Source: JBMNOI01 sp050942995
GTDB taxonomy: Bacteria > Chloroflexota > Anaerolineae > UBA1429
Direction: 5' to 3'
NCBI GenBank assembly: GCA_050942995.1
Contig: JBMNOI010000010.1
Coordinates: 1-44,676, forward strand
DNA length: 44,676 nt
Each line of letters starts with the position of its first letter. Within the stretch, counting starts at the first letter, position 1. A model generated the notes under the pieces. It worked only from the letters and a program-made list of their open reading frames with translations, did no database searches and had not been told where the DNA came from. Made by a program: the position numbers and the translations under genes. Below, in pieces: positions 1-7,089 of this stretch.

Positions 1-185
1 GTTTCGCCCGCGCCGATGATGTTCCGGTCGATATGGGCGCTTTGCTGAAAGAGTCAATGACGCCGTACGGTGGTCGTGGCGGCGGGCGGCCCCATATGGC
101 CCAGGGCGGCGGTGTGGATGCTGCGGACCTGACCAAGGTGCTCGATACGGCGCGGCGGCGCCTGGCGGCAGAAGAGGGTTTTTAG
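1..185 (+). CDS. DHHA1-domain protein, C-terminal fragment (AlaX / alanyl-tRNA synthetase type)
   Basis: Only the last 60 codons are inside the window; the 5' end is cut off by the window edge. The visible peptide carries the glycine-rich signature GGRGGGRPHMAQGGG, followed by a short helix and the stop at 183-185. That signature is the nucleic-acid/tRNA-binding loop of the DHHA1 domain at the end of alanyl-tRNA synthetases, of stand-alone alanyl-tRNA editing proteins and of some DHH phosphoesterases. Which of these it is cannot be decided from the fragment. The stop codon overlaps the AGGAGG (184-189) of the next gene, so the two are probably co-transcribed. Confidence 0.8.
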   Translation, partial: FARADDVPVDMGALLKESMTPYGGRGGGRPHMAQGGGVDAADLTKVLDTARRRLAAEEGF

Positions 186-194
186 GAGGTCGTT

Positions 195-1046
195 GTGCTC
201 AAAGAAATCGCCGATGGCGTATTTGTAGAGGATGCCTTCGAGGGGGGAAACGTCGGAGTGGTGATAACGCAGCGGGGAGGCCTGCTGATCGATACGCCCA
301 TGTTGCCCCCGGATGCGCGCCAGTGGCAACTGACGTTGCTGCAGCTGGGTGTCGAAGAGACATATGGCGTGGTGAATACCGACTATCATCCCGAGCACTT
401 TTTGGGCAACGCCTACTTTATGCCTGCGCGTGTATTCGGTCACGAAAATTCGTTCAAGCCGATCGCCAAATATCAATCCTCGGTGCTGGAGCAGCTTGCC
501 AACAGCTATCGTGAGAAGAACCCCGTCCTGGCCGATGAGATCCTTCATATCGAGATTTGCCCGCCCGAGATCTCGGTGGGTGATCGTGTGACGCTGCACC
601 TGGGCGAGCGTCGCATCGAGGTGTTGTATATGGAGGGGCACACGCCCTCTTCGCTGGGGGTATATCTGCCGGAGGAGCGCATCCTGTTCGGTGGCGACAA
701 TATCACCTGCAACGATCACCCCGTCATGTCACAGGCCAATTCGCGAGAGTGGCTGCGCACGCTGGAACGGATTCGCGAGATGGATGTGGATATGATCGTC
801 CCCGGCGTGGGCGAGATCTGTGACAAGAGCGCCATCGAGCCGCTGCACGAATATATCTCTGATATGCGCGAGCAGGTGACCGAGCTCTTTCAACGTGGCT
901 CCAGCCGACGCGAGGCGGTGGAAAAGGTTTCTTTGCAGGACTATTTCCCCATCCCTGAGGATCGCGCTTCGCGCATCAAGCGAATCCGCCGTGAGAATAT
1001 CGAGCGCGTGTACACCGAGGTGCGCACGGCCAGTCGTAAGCGCTGA
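195..1046 (+). CDS. MBL-fold metallo-hydrolase-like protein with altered metal ligands
   Basis: 283 aa, GTG start placed by AGGAGG at 184-189. The metallo-beta-lactamase fold is recognisable: the strand before NTDYHPEHF (61-69), MEGHTPSSLG (147-155) with H149, and FGGDN (165-169) with D168. The canonical HxHxDH motif reads D63-x-H65-x-E67-H68, and the usual PGHG histidine is V205 in VPGVGE. First-site ligands are therefore changed and the last histidine is gone; H65, H68, H149 and D168 remain. This could be a family-specific metal site, a single-metal enzyme or a non-catalytic relative. Substrate unknown. It lies 36 bases before a molybdenum-hydroxylase FAD subunit. Confidence 0.8.
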   Translation: MLKEIADGVFVEDAFEGGNVGVVITQRGGLLIDTPMLPPDARQWQLTLLQLGVEETYGVVNTDYHPEHFLGNAYFMPARVFGHENSFKPIAKYQSSVLEQLANSYREKNPVLADEILHIEICPPEISVGDRVTLHLGERRIEVLYMEGHTPSSLGVYLPEERILFGGDNITCNDHPVMSQANSREWLRTLERIREMDVDMIVPGVGEICDKSAIEPLHEYISDMREQVTELFQRGSSRREAVEKVSLQDYFPIPEDRASRIKRIRRENIERVYTEVRTASRKR

Positions 1047-1081
1047 CGGCCGGTTGTGGACCCCGAATCGGCAGGTGCAGT

Positions 1082-2008
1082 ATGCTAATCTTGGGATCAG
1101 AACGTCCGGCGTTGAAGGACTATTATGTGGCGTCTAGCGTCGATGAGGCGTTGGCCTACCTGTCGGCGTATCGTGGCGAGGCGCAATTGATGGGTGGGGG
1201 CACCTTGTTGATGCCCCGGGTACATCGTGGCGAGATCCCGATCTCTCGGTTGGTCGATATCTCGCGGATCTGCTCGACCCGGCGCATCATAGTCGACGGC
1301 AATCACCTGTATATCGGCGCGACGGCTTCCTTTTCCACGCTGGTAAAGAATACGCCGATCCGCGAACAGGCGCCGATCGTGCACGATGCGGCATCTCGTA
1401 TGGGCACGCCACCGGTGCGTCGACTGGCGACTCTGGGGGGCAACATCATCTCGGCGGTGGGCAACGCCCACGCGCTGGTCGCCCTTATCACTCTGGGCGC
1501 CGAGGTCGAGATCACCAACCTTACCGGCTCGCAATGGCTGCCCGTTGCGTCGTTGTCGGCACGTCATGGAGTGTCGCGGGTCGATAGCACCACCGAGGCC
1601 ATTACCAGCGTGCGCGTCTCGCGCCTGTGGCCCGGCAGGGGCTCGGCGCTGCAGGGGCTCAACCTGCGCGAAACCGGCGGCCGCGACCTTTTGATTCTCG
1701 GCCTGGATCTGGCTCTGCACGAGGACGGCGAGACGGTGCATCGATCCGCCGCCGTGATGGGGGCGGTGGGAACGCTCCCCACCCGGTTAGAGGCGGCCGA
1801 GGCCGCCTTGGTCGGCGCCTCGGTGCACGATCGGGCCACATTGCAGGCGTTCGTCACGCCCTTTGCCGAGGCCGCTCACGCCGCACTGGAGGATCCGCTG
1901 CGCGGCGCCGAGGAGAGGGTGTTTGGCCTGGCAGAGGATGTATTTCACCGCGCGGTGCATATCGCACTGGGTCGTTCCGGAATCGATTCTGACCATGACG
2001 GCGCCTGA
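1082..2008 (+). CDS. FAD-binding subunit of molybdenum hydroxylase (xanthine/CO dehydrogenase medium-subunit family)
   Basis: 308 aa, ATG with AGGTG at 1073-1077. Family hallmarks are the N-terminal FAD loop in LMGGGTLLMPR (residues ~36-46) and the second FAD loop TLGGNIISA (~119-127), followed by the C-terminal CO_deh_flav_C-like half. In the known enzymes this subunit passes electrons between the 2Fe-2S subunit and FAD, next to a large molybdopterin subunit. No large or small subunit gene is seen on either side, so the partners must lie elsewhere or the protein acts alone. The 3' end overlaps the hemW-like start by 14 bases, which suggests translational coupling. Confidence 0.85.
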   Translation: MLILGSERPALKDYYVASSVDEALAYLSAYRGEAQLMGGGTLLMPRVHRGEIPISRLVDISRICSTRRIIVDGNHLYIGATASFSTLVKNTPIREQAPIVHDAASRMGTPPVRRLATLGGNIISAVGNAHALVALITLGAEVEITNLTGSQWLPVASLSARHGVSRVDSTTEAITSVRVSRLWPGRGSALQGLNLRETGGRDLLILGLDLALHEDGETVHRSAAVMGAVGTLPTRLEAAEAALVGASVHDRATLQAFVTPFAEAAHAALEDPLRGAEERVFGLAEDVFHRAVHIALGRSGIDSDHDGA

Positions 2009-3176
2009 CGAGACACAGGCCGGCATCTATATCCACATCCCCTTTTGCCGCGCCAAATGTGCCTACTGCGATTTTGCCTCATACGCGGGCCTGGAGGCCC
2101 TGGCCGACGACTATGTCGACGCCCTGTCTGCCGAGATTACCCATCGTGCCACCGAATGGAGCGATACGATCCTGGGCAGTCTCTTCTTTGGCGGAGGAAC
2201 TCCTACACTTCTACCTCCCGCTGCCATCGCCCACCTGATCGCCCATTGTCGCGCCGCGCTTTCCCTGGCCGATGACGCCGAAATCACGGTAGAGGCCAAC
2301 CCGGGCACGATAGACGCCGAATCTTTGACCCATCTGCGCGATGCGGGGGTCAACCGTCTGAGCCTGGGCGTGCAGAGCCTGCACGATGATGAGCTGGCCA
2401 TGCTGGGGCGCATTCACAGCGCCGCCGAGGCTGTGGCCGCTGTGGAGGCGGCACGGAGCGCCGGGTTGAGCAATATCAGCCTGGACCTGATCTACGGCCT
2501 GCCGGGGCAGACGCTTGCGCGTTGGGAGGATACGGTGCGCCGCGCGCTGGCCCTGGAGCCGGAACATCTCTCTCTGTACGGTCTGTCGGTCGAGGCCGGC
2601 ACCCCGCTGGAGGCGTGCATCGAATGTGGCCTGTTGCCGGCCCCCGACGATGATCTGGCCGCCGATATGTACGAGCGGGCGGGCGAGTTGCTGGATCAGG
2701 CCGGGTATGCCCAGTACGAAATATCGAACTGGGCGCGTCGTTCTGCCGGCGATGTGTCGGGGCGCATCCCCGCGCTGGCCTCGCGGCACAACCTGATCTA
2801 CTGGCGCAACGAGCGCTACCTGGGGGTCGGGGCGGCGGCTCATTCCTATGACGGGCAGGTTCGCCGAAGCAATGTGGTCGATCCGCCCGAATACATCCGT
2901 CGCATTCGGGCGGGGCAGAGCCCGGTGGATGAATCAGAGACGGCCGATCTCGATCGGCGCATGGCCGATACCATGATGCTGGGGTTGCGCTTGAACGTGG
3001 GTGTGGACGAGGAAACGTTCAGTGCCCGCTTTGGCCTCGCGCTGCGTGAGGCCTATGGCGCTGAGATCGACCGGCTGGTGGACGAGGGGCTGTTGGAGGC
3101 CGACGATCGCGGCGTGCGGCTTACGCCTCACGGGCGACTGCTGGGCAATCGGGTCTTTGCCGAGTTTCTTCGCTGA
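1995..3176 (+). CDS. hemW: Radical SAM protein HemW-like (heme chaperone / former oxygen-independent coproporphyrinogen oxidase-like)
   Basis: 393 aa. The start was set at ATG 1995, because homology begins with GIYIHIPFC; an upstream in-frame ATG at 1863 lies inside the preceding gene. The radical SAM cluster motif is C18-x3-C22-x2-C25 (FCRAKCAYC). It is followed by FFGGGTPTLL, the LSLGVQS segment, DLIYGLPGQT and a C-terminal HemN_C region containing MADTMMLGLRL, all typical of HemW. Spacing C-x3-C-x2-C without the extra HemN cysteine favours the heme-chaperone branch over true coproporphyrinogen III dehydrogenase. Start overlaps the previous stop by 14 bases. A hairpin follows at 3186-3221. 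Confidence 0.9.
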   Translation: MTAPDETQAGIYIHIPFCRAKCAYCDFASYAGLEALADDYVDALSAEITHRATEWSDTILGSLFFGGGTPTLLPPAAIAHLIAHCRAALSLADDAEITVEANPGTIDAESLTHLRDAGVNRLSLGVQSLHDDELAMLGRIHSAAEAVAAVEAARSAGLSNISLDLIYGLPGQTLARWEDTVRRALALEPEHLSLYGLSVEAGTPLEACIECGLLPAPDDDLAADMYERAGELLDQAGYAQYEISNWARRSAGDVSGRIPALASRHNLIYWRNERYLGVGAAAHSYDGQVRRSNVVDPPEYIRRIRAGQSPVDESETADLDRRMADTMMLGLRLNVGVDEETFSARFGLALREAYGAEIDRLVDEGLLEADDRGVRLTPHGRLLGNRVFAEFLR

Positions 3177-3185
3177 ACGAAAACC

Positions 3186-3221
3186 GCCCTTTCAGAGGCC
3201 ACCCGCGACCCCTGAAAGGGC
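3186..3221. terminator. Hairpin terminator between convergent genes
   Basis: GCCCTTTCAG (3186-3195) is perfectly complementary to CTGAAAGGGC (3212-3221), giving a 10-bp stem with a 16-base loop. The A-run at 3180-3183 gives U residues after the stem on the minus strand, so it ends the CpXC gene and may also serve hemW. Confidence 0.7.
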
Positions 3222-3242
3222 GAAAGCAGTTCATATCGCGTA

Positions 3243-4586
3243 TCAGCCGCGCAGAATCGTGCGTTTGAGCACGATCTGCTGGCGTACTCCGCGCAGATGC
3301 TCCATGACCTCCTGATCGGCGCTTTCCTCGAACCGTTTCATATGCTCGTCGAACGTCTGGAGAAACTCGTCGGTGAGCATGCCCCGATGGGCCTCCAGCA
3401 CAGCGTTGGTGCCGTCGGGGTAATCGGTGCGCAGCAGGCGGTTGATCAGGCGCACATCCGGCGGCAGGTTCTCTTCCAACGCCTCGGTGACCGCCTCGAG
3501 GATGGCGTCCATTTTGGCGACTCGTTCCTCATCGCCCTCTCCCTGGGCCGTCTCGCGATAGCGCACGAGGACGCTCAGGAACATGGGGTCGATCTGCTCC
3601 ATGTGCTCGCGCACAGCGGCGGCGACATCCTCGGCCTCGACGATCTGCTCGACGAGCTGCTCGGCCTTTTGCTGCGCCTGACGCAGGAACTGATCCTGGG
3701 CATCCAGCTCTTGCAGAATGCGCTGGCGAAGCTCGGTCAATGCTTGAGCCGTCTCGTTATTGCCCTCGCTCTCGGCCTGCTCGATGCGGTTGGTGAGCGC
3801 CTGGAAAAAGCCGTAATTCAGCCGCGGACGATTGAGTGCGATGGCCCGCGTCCAGTTCTCTTCTCCCTCGATGCTGCGCAGCATGTCGATGAACTCATCA
3901 TCGCTGGCGTCGCCTGAGGGCATCGGCGATGTGATAGGGCCGATATGTTCGAGGAGCTTGTCGCGGAGGACGCGCAGTTGCGATGCCAGGTTGTTTTCTT
4001 CATCAGTCGGCGCTTCCTCTTCCTCCGGTCCCTCGATCAGATTGCTGAGGAACAAAAAGAACTCGTAGGTCAGGGTGTCGCGATTTTCCTCCACCAGGGT
4101 GGCCAGCGTTTCGTCGTCATCCACGGCCGATAGCATCTGGTTCAGCAATCGCACCCGTGCTCGATGGGCGTCCAGCGTTTCGCGGCTCACCCCATCTGCC
4201 TCGAGGATGCTGTCGTACAGCCCCTCCAGCGTCAGTACTCTGCGCGGCTGCAAAAAATAGCCCTTGCGTTGCTCGGCCGGGATACTGTTCATCACCGCCT
4301 GCACCAGGCTACCCACTATCTGTTCCTCTTGATCGGCCGGAAGGCCCATCTCGGAGGGCACAAAGGCGATCAGCAACTCTTTTTCCGGGTCGTGATATAG
4401 AATAGGCGAGCCCAGCAGGCCACCGGCTCCGCAATTGGGGCACCGGGCCAGATTGATCTCACCGCGCAGCAGCGCCGTTTTCAGTTCGGGCTCTTTGCCT
4501 GCATCGATCACGGTGCGTGTCTGGACGACAAATGTCGTCCCGCATTGTGGGCAACGAACTTGTGTGGGAATCGGTGGGAATGACAT
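3243..4586 (-). CDS. CpXC domain protein
   Basis: 447 aa. The N-terminus has two CPxC zinc-binding pairs, VRCPQCGTTF (residues ~11-20) and ARCPNCGAGG, the hallmark of the CpXC domain, and then a region containing the FVPSEM motif shared by CpXC proteins (to ~125). The remaining ~320 residues are acidic and predicted helical, rich in E, Q and L, with repeated DxDE/EEE stretches. The function of the family is not known to me; the ligand is probably zinc. GAAGGAG lies 11 bases before the ATG. It starts 30 bases after the PHP gene's stop, so both are probably one minus-strand operon. Confidence 0.8.
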   Translation of the reverse strand: MSFPPIPTQVRCPQCGTTFVVQTRTVIDAGKEPELKTALLRGEINLARCPNCGAGGLLGSPILYHDPEKELLIAFVPSEMGLPADQEEQIVGSLVQAVMNSIPAEQRKGYFLQPRRVLTLEGLYDSILEADGVSRETLDAHRARVRLLNQMLSAVDDDETLATLVEENRDTLTYEFFLFLSNLIEGPEEEEAPTDEENNLASQLRVLRDKLLEHIGPITSPMPSGDASDDEFIDMLRSIEGEENWTRAIALNRPRLNYGFFQALTNRIEQAESEGNNETAQALTELRQRILQELDAQDQFLRQAQQKAEQLVEQIVEAEDVAAAVREHMEQIDPMFLSVLVRYRETAQGEGDEERVAKMDAILEAVTEALEENLPPDVRLINRLLRTDYPDGTNAVLEAHRGMLTDEFLQTFDEHMKRFEESADQEVMEHLRGVRQQIVLKRTILRG

Positions 4587-4616
4587 TATATGGACTGCTC
4601 CTTCGGTCTGAAACGG

Positions 4617-5312
4617 CTATGCCCATCCCTCGCTGTAGCGGGCAGCCAGAATGCGGGAGAGTATTGCGCGGGGATGGGTGCCGGTAGCGGCGATAATCTC
4701 CTCCTCGGTGAGGCCGGCTCCTGCGGCCACCCGCCGGGCAAAATCCAGCGTGATGAAATCTGAAGGGTCATGCGCATCGGTATCCACCACCATGATGGCG
4801 CCGGCCTCGCGGCATGCTGTCGCTACATGGCCGTTGGTCAGCGAATGCCCCTTACGCGAGGTGATCTCGATGGCGCAGCCGCGCGCGGCGGCGAGACGCG
4901 CTTCCTCTGGCGTGAGAAATCCCGGATGGGCCAGAATGTCTACCGCGGGAGACTCGATGGCGGCACGGTTGGTGCCGGGGGCGACCGGCTCGACGATGGT
5001 CTCACCGTGAACCACCACGATCTCTGCGCCCAGCCGACGCGCCTGGCGGGCCAGCCGATCGATGCTCTCCGGCCCCACATGGGTCAGTTCCACGCCGACG
5101 ATGAGATGCGTGTCGAAATCGCCGTTTTGCTCCTGTAGCACACGCCGCAGATTCTCGATGATCCAGCCCATGTTGGAGGCGTCGGCATGATCGGTGATGG
5201 CCAGCGCTTCATGCTCCAGGGTGGTGACCCGGCGCAGCATCTCGGAGGGCAACAGCGCCCCGTCACTGAGAAAAGAATGGGAATGCAGATCGATCCGTTT
5301 ATACTCGTTCAT
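4617..5312 (-). CDS. PHP domain phosphoesterase (histidinol-phosphatase-like)
   Basis: 231 aa from ATG 5312; a longer frame exists, but homology begins at RIDLHSHSFLSDG (6-18), the first PHP metal motif (H10, H12). Further motifs are AITDHADA, VGVELTH, VVHGET, the ILAHPGFL segment and VVDTDAHDP near the C-terminus, covering the usual metal ligands of the fold. PHP proteins of this size hydrolyse phosphate esters or nucleotides; the substrate cannot be told. A promoter at 5320-5347 puts the likely transcription start at or next to the ATG, and no Shine-Dalgarno sequence is present, so translation may be leaderless. CpXC follows 30 bases later. Confidence 0.87.
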   Translation of the reverse strand: MNEYKRIDLHSHSFLSDGALLPSEMLRRVTTLEHEALAITDHADASNMGWIIENLRRVLQEQNGDFDTHLIVGVELTHVGPESIDRLARQARRLGAEIVVVHGETIVEPVAPGTNRAAIESPAVDILAHPGFLTPEEARLAAARGCAIEITSRKGHSLTNGHVATACREAGAIMVVDTDAHDPSDFITLDFARRVAAGAGLTEEEIIAATGTHPRAILSRILAARYSEGWA

Positions 5313-5319
5313 ACCAGGC

Positions 5320-5347
5320 AGTATACGCGGCGAGATCTGTCTGTCAA
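5320..5347 (-). promoter_or_regulatory. Promoter of the PHP gene (possibly leaderless)
   Basis: On the minus strand, TTGACA (5347-5342) and TATACT (5325-5320) are separated by 16 bases. Only seven bases lie between the -10 box and ATG 5312, so the start of transcription coincides with the start codon. Confidence 0.75.
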
Positions 5348-5381
5348 TGGGGATCAAACGAAGGAGTGGGATTCGGTCCGC

Positions 5382-5416
5382 GGCATTCTCGCGGAGGATG
5401 CCCCCACGAGAATGCC
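5382..5416. terminator. Hairpin between rpsU and the PHP gene
   Basis: GGCATTCTCG (5382-5391) pairs exactly with CGAGAATGCC (5407-5416); the loop is 15 bases. No T-run follows on the minus strand, so it may be a 3'-end stabilising stem for rpsU mRNA rather than a classic terminator. Confidence 0.5.
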
Positions 5417-5467
5417 AAGAAGATGCAAGCAACCGTTCGTCCCGATATTTTGTCGGACGATGGGGCG

Positions 5468-5674
5468 CTAGTACAGCCTGCGGTGCATTTTAAGCGTGGT
5501 GCGGCGGCTCTTGATGCGCTTTTTGGCCGCTTTGCGCTTGCGCTCTTGCGACGGCTTTTCGTAAAAGCGGCGGCGGCGCGTCACCGTCAGGATCCTTTCC
5601 TGCTGAACGGTCTTGCGAAAACGCCTAAACAAGCTGTCAAACGATTCACCATCTTCGCGGTATACGGTAGCCAT
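5468..5674 (-). CDS. rpsU: 30S ribosomal protein S21
   Basis: 68 aa. S21 hallmarks: an N-terminal ATVYREDGESFDSLFRRF segment, ERRRFYEKPSQERKRKA-like middle (RRRRFYEKPSQERKRKAAKK) and a very basic C-terminus, at the usual family length. ATG 5674 is preferred over an in-frame GTG at 5683, because AGGAGG sits 6-8 bases before the ATG and overlaps the GTG. S21 binds the 30S platform near the 3' end of 16S rRNA. The gene has no ribosomal neighbours and a long (~690 base) upstream intergenic region; a clear promoter was not found. Confidence 0.95.
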   Translation of the reverse strand: MATVYREDGESFDSLFRRFRKTVQQERILTVTRRRRFYEKPSQERKRKAAKKRIKSRRTTLKMHRRLY

Positions 5675-5683
5675 AGGTTCCAC

Positions 5684-6177
5684 CTCCTGTGGTTATGCTG
5701 GTGGCGCCGACGATCTCGAGCTTGCTGGCAGAGATCACCTCACAGACCGCCCGTCCGGACAGTATGTGGCGCGCCTTGGCGCAGCGATACGGGACCCTTC
5801 CACGTTCGCGGCGGGCAACGATTATCCACCGGTTGTCGGCTCACTTAGGAGGTGTACAAAAGCGCGGAATCTCGAACGGGATCCGATCTCGTCGAGATCA
5901 AAGGGTAACATGGGCGCCGGACAATGGCCGGCATGTCGAGCTGTCAGGGGATTGAGTGCGTCGCGTCGGGCCATGAACGGCCGGAGAACGCCTGGGCGAC
6001 AGCCCGGTTACGCTTTTGAACGATCGTAATGATAATTGTGGGCCATACCCTTTGGGCCCCTTCCCTCCTGTCCTACAACAAACTAAAATCGCACAGATAA
6101 ATCCCGTCCACTGCGTTGGACTTGTCTCTATATATAGTACACGACACCGGCCTGAGGGTCAAGCCACGCGGCCAACA
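5684..6177. other. Intergenic region upstream of rpsU with no recognised gene
   Basis: About 490 bases. Short frames are present, but none has a good RBS together with recognisable similarity. A T-loop-like string near 5880 does not pair as a tRNA T arm. The AT-rich stretch near 6120-6145 (tctatatatagt) could hold a promoter in either direction but lacks a convincing -35 box. Confidence 0.4.
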
Positions 6178-6232
6178 ACCACCTTCCGAGGGTGACGAAT
6201 GCGAATCGTGTGCTTTCCTCGCGAACCGTTCG
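6178..6232 (+). repeat. Dispersed repeat, copy A
   Basis: This 55-base segment is the same sequence as the minus strand of 19726-19780, with 7 differences (about 87% identity), all of them transitions. It begins ACCACCTTCCGA and ends GAACCGTTCG. Unlike the other copy it lacks the second terminal inverted repeat, so it is a truncated or degenerate member. It lies just before the promoter of the GyrI-like gene. Confidence 0.75.
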
Positions 6233-6238
6233 CTCCCA

Positions 6239-6268
6239 TTGCCCGAAGCATCGGCAATCTGATATAAT
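6239..6268 (+). promoter_or_regulatory. Promoter of the GyrI-like gene
   Basis: TTGCCC (6239-6244), 18 bases, TATAAT (6263-6268), with an extended -10 element TGA directly before it (6260-6262). The expected transcript start is ~6275, leaving a ~100-base leader. Confidence 0.65.
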
Positions 6269-6372
6269 ATGATCATAATAGTAACCAATGTCCGCGACAG
6301 GTAGCGGGCTGTATTGTCGGGCGATATTGCCGCTTTGCGCTCCGGCATAGGGCAAAGGAGATACGTTGTGAT

Positions 6373-6840
6373 ATGATATATGACATCCAGGTAAGAGAAG
6401 GGGAATCGCGGCCGGTATTGAGCGTCCGTGTGGTAACCCGGCGTGAGACGATATCTGAAACCATCGCCGAAATCCTCCGGGAGACCTACGCTTATGTGGC
6501 CGAGCTGGGCATTGAACCATCGGGGCGCCCCTTTACCCGCTATCACATGATCGCCCCGGCCGAGTTCGATCTGGAGGCGGGAGTGCCGATCGCCGAGCCG
6601 ATCCCCGGTCGCGGGCGTATTATCTCCAACGAATTGCCGGGGGGGCTGTTGGCCTGCACATGGCATACGGGCTTTTATGATAGCCTGTTCAAGGCATATG
6701 AGGCATTGGAAGAATGGATTCGTGACCATCGCTACGAGCCGGCCAGTGCGCCGTGGGAGGTGTACTGGACCGACCCCGCCGAAGTGCCCGATCCGACCCG
6801 GTGGCGCACAGAGGTGATCTGGCCGATACGTGAGGGTTAG
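6373..6840 (+). CDS. GyrI-like / AraC effector-binding domain protein
   Basis: 155 aa, ATG with AAAGGAG 12 bases upstream. The whole protein matches the stand-alone effector-binding (GyrI-like, SHS2) fold: start MIYDIQVREG, a central PFTRYHM segment, DLEAGVPIAEPI, the LPGGLLACTWHTGFYDSL strand-helix, and a closing PWEVYWTDPAEVPDP ending in EVIWPI. Related domains bind small hydrophobic or cationic molecules in AraC/MerR regulators, and some free-standing ones hydrolyse cyclopropanoid toxins. No DNA-binding domain is attached. A role in drug binding is inferred. It is monocistronic between its own promoter and terminator. Confidence 0.85.
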   Translation: MIYDIQVREGESRPVLSVRVVTRRETISETIAEILRETYAYVAELGIEPSGRPFTRYHMIAPAEFDLEAGVPIAEPIPGRGRIISNELPGGLLACTWHTGFYDSLFKAYEALEEWIRDHRYEPASAPWEVYWTDPAEVPDPTRWRTEVIWPIREG

Positions 6841-6895
6841 GGGCACTCGGGCGTGCCGGGCTGATCTTGTCGGCGGCCGATCCGGCAATCTACAG

Positions 6896-6951
6896 AACGA
6901 AGGCGTCCTCTCCTGTGACGAACGTACCGCTACAGGAGAGGGCGCTTCGTT
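6896..6951 (+). terminator. Long hairpin terminator after the GyrI-like gene
   Basis: The arms 6896-6916 and 6932-6951 are complementary over about 20 bases with one internal imperfection: AACGAAG...CCTCTCCTGT against ACAGGAGAGG...CTTCGTT. T residues follow. The A/T ends make it usable in both directions. Confidence 0.75.
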
Positions 6952-6997
6952 TCGTGTCGATCGGAACATAACGATATGCGGGTGCGCCGGTATATGG

Positions 6998-7026
6998 TTG
7001 TCCCCGCTGATTCACTGCGCTATAAT
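6998..7026 (+). promoter_or_regulatory. Promoter of the CehA/McbA-type gene
   Basis: TTGTCC (6998-7003), 17 bases, TATAAT (7021-7026). It rules out the longer in-frame start at 6976, which lies upstream of it. Confidence 0.8.
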
Positions 7027-7046
7027 CGCCCCGTGTTGTTCCCCGC

Positions 7047-7071
7047 GCCGGTCTCTATCCGGCTCCTTTTT
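7047..7071 (+). promoter_or_regulatory. Small hairpin plus T-run in the leader
   Basis: GCCGG (7047-7051) pairs with CCGGC (7059-7063), followed by TCC and TTTTT (7067-7071), just before the GGAGGAGG of the gene at 7090. It resembles a weak attenuator, but a 5-bp stem may also be chance. Confidence 0.35.
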
Positions 7072-7089
7072 GCCTGGAGGAGGCTCACC

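Noticed and set aside
1863..1995. N-terminal extension of the hemW-like frame
   Set aside because: The extension is the shifted frame of the overlapping FAD-subunit gene; homology starts at 1995.
5860..5920. tRNA-like string with GTTCGA on the minus strand
   Set aside because: The flanking bases do not pair into a T arm and no acceptor or anticodon arm could be built.
6073..6969. Long minus-strand frame of 298 codons
   Set aside because: It lies opposite the GyrI-like gene, has no RBS or known domain, and spans a terminator.
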